From the NCBI GenBank assembly GCA_030669465.1, contig DAOVDN010000051.1:1-7209 (forward strand): a stretch of DNA of 7,209 nucleotides, written 5' to 3'. This document shows positions 6,173 to 7,209 of this stretch, in pieces. Source of the DNA: Desulfobacterales bacterium. Lineage in GTDB: Bacteria; Desulfobacterota; Desulfobacteria; Desulfobacterales; ETH-SRB1. The notes beneath the pieces are model-generated. The model searched no databases. It was not told the origin of the DNA and saw nothing but the letters and a program-made list of their open reading frames with translations. The position numbers and the translations under genes were made by a program. The stretch's first letter is position 1. Each line of letters begins with the position of its first letter.

Positions 6173-7209
6173 ATGGAACTTGCAAATAAAAATATTCTCA
6201 TAGTCGGCCTCGGCGTGTCAGGTATTGCGACGGCTCGTTTTTTGAAAAACAAAGGGGCGCTTGTTACCGTAACGGACATTGCAAGAGACGAGGAGCTGGG
6301 TTCTTATGCACAAGCGGCACGCGAAATGGGTGTCAGGATGGAACTTGGGAAGCACAGGATTGAAACATTTGAAAGCGCTGATCTTATTGTGCTGAGCCCG
6401 GGAGTTTCCCATACCATTCTGCCAATAACAAGAGCTAAAGAAAAAGGGGTTACCATCCTGGGTGAGGTTGAGCTTGCATGCAGATTTATCCAGGAGCCTA
6501 TAGTTGCGGTAACCGGCACAAACGGCAAGACCACAACAACAGCGCTTTTAGGCAAAATGCTTGAGAATTCCGGTTTTACGGTATTCGTGGGTGGAAATAT
6601 AGGTAATCCTCTGATCAGCTATGTAGATGAAGGAAAAAAGGCTGAAATTGTTGTGGCCGAAATAAGCAGTTTCCAGCTCGATACCATAGATACATTCAGA
6701 CCAAAGGTCGGAGTTTTGCTAAACATTAGCGAAGATCATCTTGACCGTTATCCGGATTTTGCAGCTTATGTAGAAGCCAAGGCTCGGCTCTTTGAAAACC
6801 AGCAACAAGACGATACAGCAGTCTTGAATGGTTCTGATCCGATTATCCGTTCAATAGCTAAGAATATTTTGAGCCGAAAATTATTTTTCAATTCGGCTGT
6901 AAAAACCGAAGAGAGCGCAACAATAGACGGCAAAAGAATAATTTTTCGTGAGGTTTCAGACCTTTCCTGTGCAAACCTCACATATGCAACTTTTGATGCA
7001 ACGCAGAAGACGAGCCAAAAGACAAGCAAGAATGGGGAATTATTTATTTCCGAGTCCTTTACAGGCAGGCACAACATTGAAAATGCTTCTGCAGCAGCGC
7101 TGGCAGCGATAGCTGCCGGAGGGACTATAGAAGGAATACAATCTGCTCTGAATAATTTCCAGGGCCTCCCTCACAGGCTTGAGCATGTGGCCACTATAAA
7201 TAACGTCGG
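6173..7209 (+). CDS. murD: UDP-N-acetylmuramoyl-L-alanine--D-glutamate ligase MurD (3' truncated by window edge)
   Basis: Cytoplasmic ligase that adds D-glutamate to UDP-MurNAc-L-Ala using ATP, the step before MurE. The frame is open from ATG 6173 to the window end, giving about 345 of the usual 450 or so residues. The N-terminal Rossmann-like domain starts with ILIVGLGVSG (8-17). The ATPase domain has GTNGKTT (115-121), EISSFQLD, and NISEDHLDRYPDF with the probable carbamylated Lys203 in EAKARLFE. The C-terminal domain begins near GRHNIENA and reaches LPHRLEHV. The family's DSKATN motif should lie just beyond the edge. SEDHLDRY and the GLGVSG start separate it from MurC, MurE and MurF. AGGTG at 6160-6164 is the ribosome binding site. 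A QKTS duplication (278-285) sits in a surface loop before GRHN. It is preceded by the only sizeable gap in the operon. Confidence 0.95.
   Translation, partial: MELANKNILIVGLGVSGIATARFLKNKGALVTVTDIARDEELGSYAQAAREMGVRMELGKHRIETFESADLIVLSPGVSHTILPITRAKEKGVTILGEVELACRFIQEPIVAVTGTNGKTTTTALLGKMLENSGFTVFVGGNIGNPLISYVDEGKKAEIVVAEISSFQLDTIDTFRPKVGVLLNISEDHLDRYPDFAAYVEAKARLFENQQQDDTAVLNGSDPIIRSIAKNILSRKLFFNSAVKTEESATIDGKRIIFREVSDLSCANLTYATFDATQKTSQKTSKNGELFISESFTGRHNIENASAAALAAIAAGGTIEGIQSALNNFQGLPHRLEHVATINNV
7004..7027 (+). repeat. 12-bp tandem duplication in murD
   Basis: CAGAAGACGAGC is followed directly by CAAAAGACAAGC (10 of 12 identical), encoding QKTS twice at MurD residues 278-285. It lies in a low-complexity hydrophilic segment before the GRHNIEN motif, where MurD proteins vary in length. 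Confidence 0.7.

Overview
The window is a stretch of a division and cell wall (dcw) cluster, all on the + strand, in the order ftsL - ftsI - murE/murF (fused) - mraY - murD. The gene order, the close match of MraY to proteobacterial MraY, and a meso-diaminopimelate-type MurE point to a Gram-negative bacterium. The moderately AT-rich composition and the short GGAATTG-type repeats between genes suggest Desulfobacterota (former Deltaproteobacteria, Desulfobacterales-like). That assignment is inference from style, not a database result.

Layout: ftsL (29-283, possibly starting before the window) overlaps ftsI (280-2028) by ATGA. ftsI overlaps the murE/murF fusion by GTGA if the fusion starts at GTG 2025, which I prefer to ATG 2004. 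The fusion ends at 4970 and mraY starts 6 bases later (4977-6056). A 116-base gap follows (6057-6172), the only real intergenic space. It holds four tandem copies of an octamer, an imperfect inverted partner of that array, and a perfect 12-bp hairpin whose right arm contains the murD ribosome binding site. murD (6173 onward) runs off the right edge after about 345 residues.

The genes act in one pathway. MurD adds D-Glu, MurE adds meso-DAP and MurF adds D-Ala-D-Ala to UDP-MurNAc-L-Ala in the cytoplasm. MraY then moves the phospho-MurNAc-pentapeptide to undecaprenyl phosphate to form lipid I. FtsI crosslinks the septal peptidoglycan finally made from lipid II, and FtsL is part of the divisome subcomplex that activates it. 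No promoter or rho-independent terminator is visible, which fits an internal segment of a long operon.

I see no previously undescribed system. The points worth a second look are the hairpin hiding the murD ribosome binding site, the octamer array beside it, the MurE-MurF fusion with a repeat-like linker, and short in-frame micro-repeats in murE and murD.
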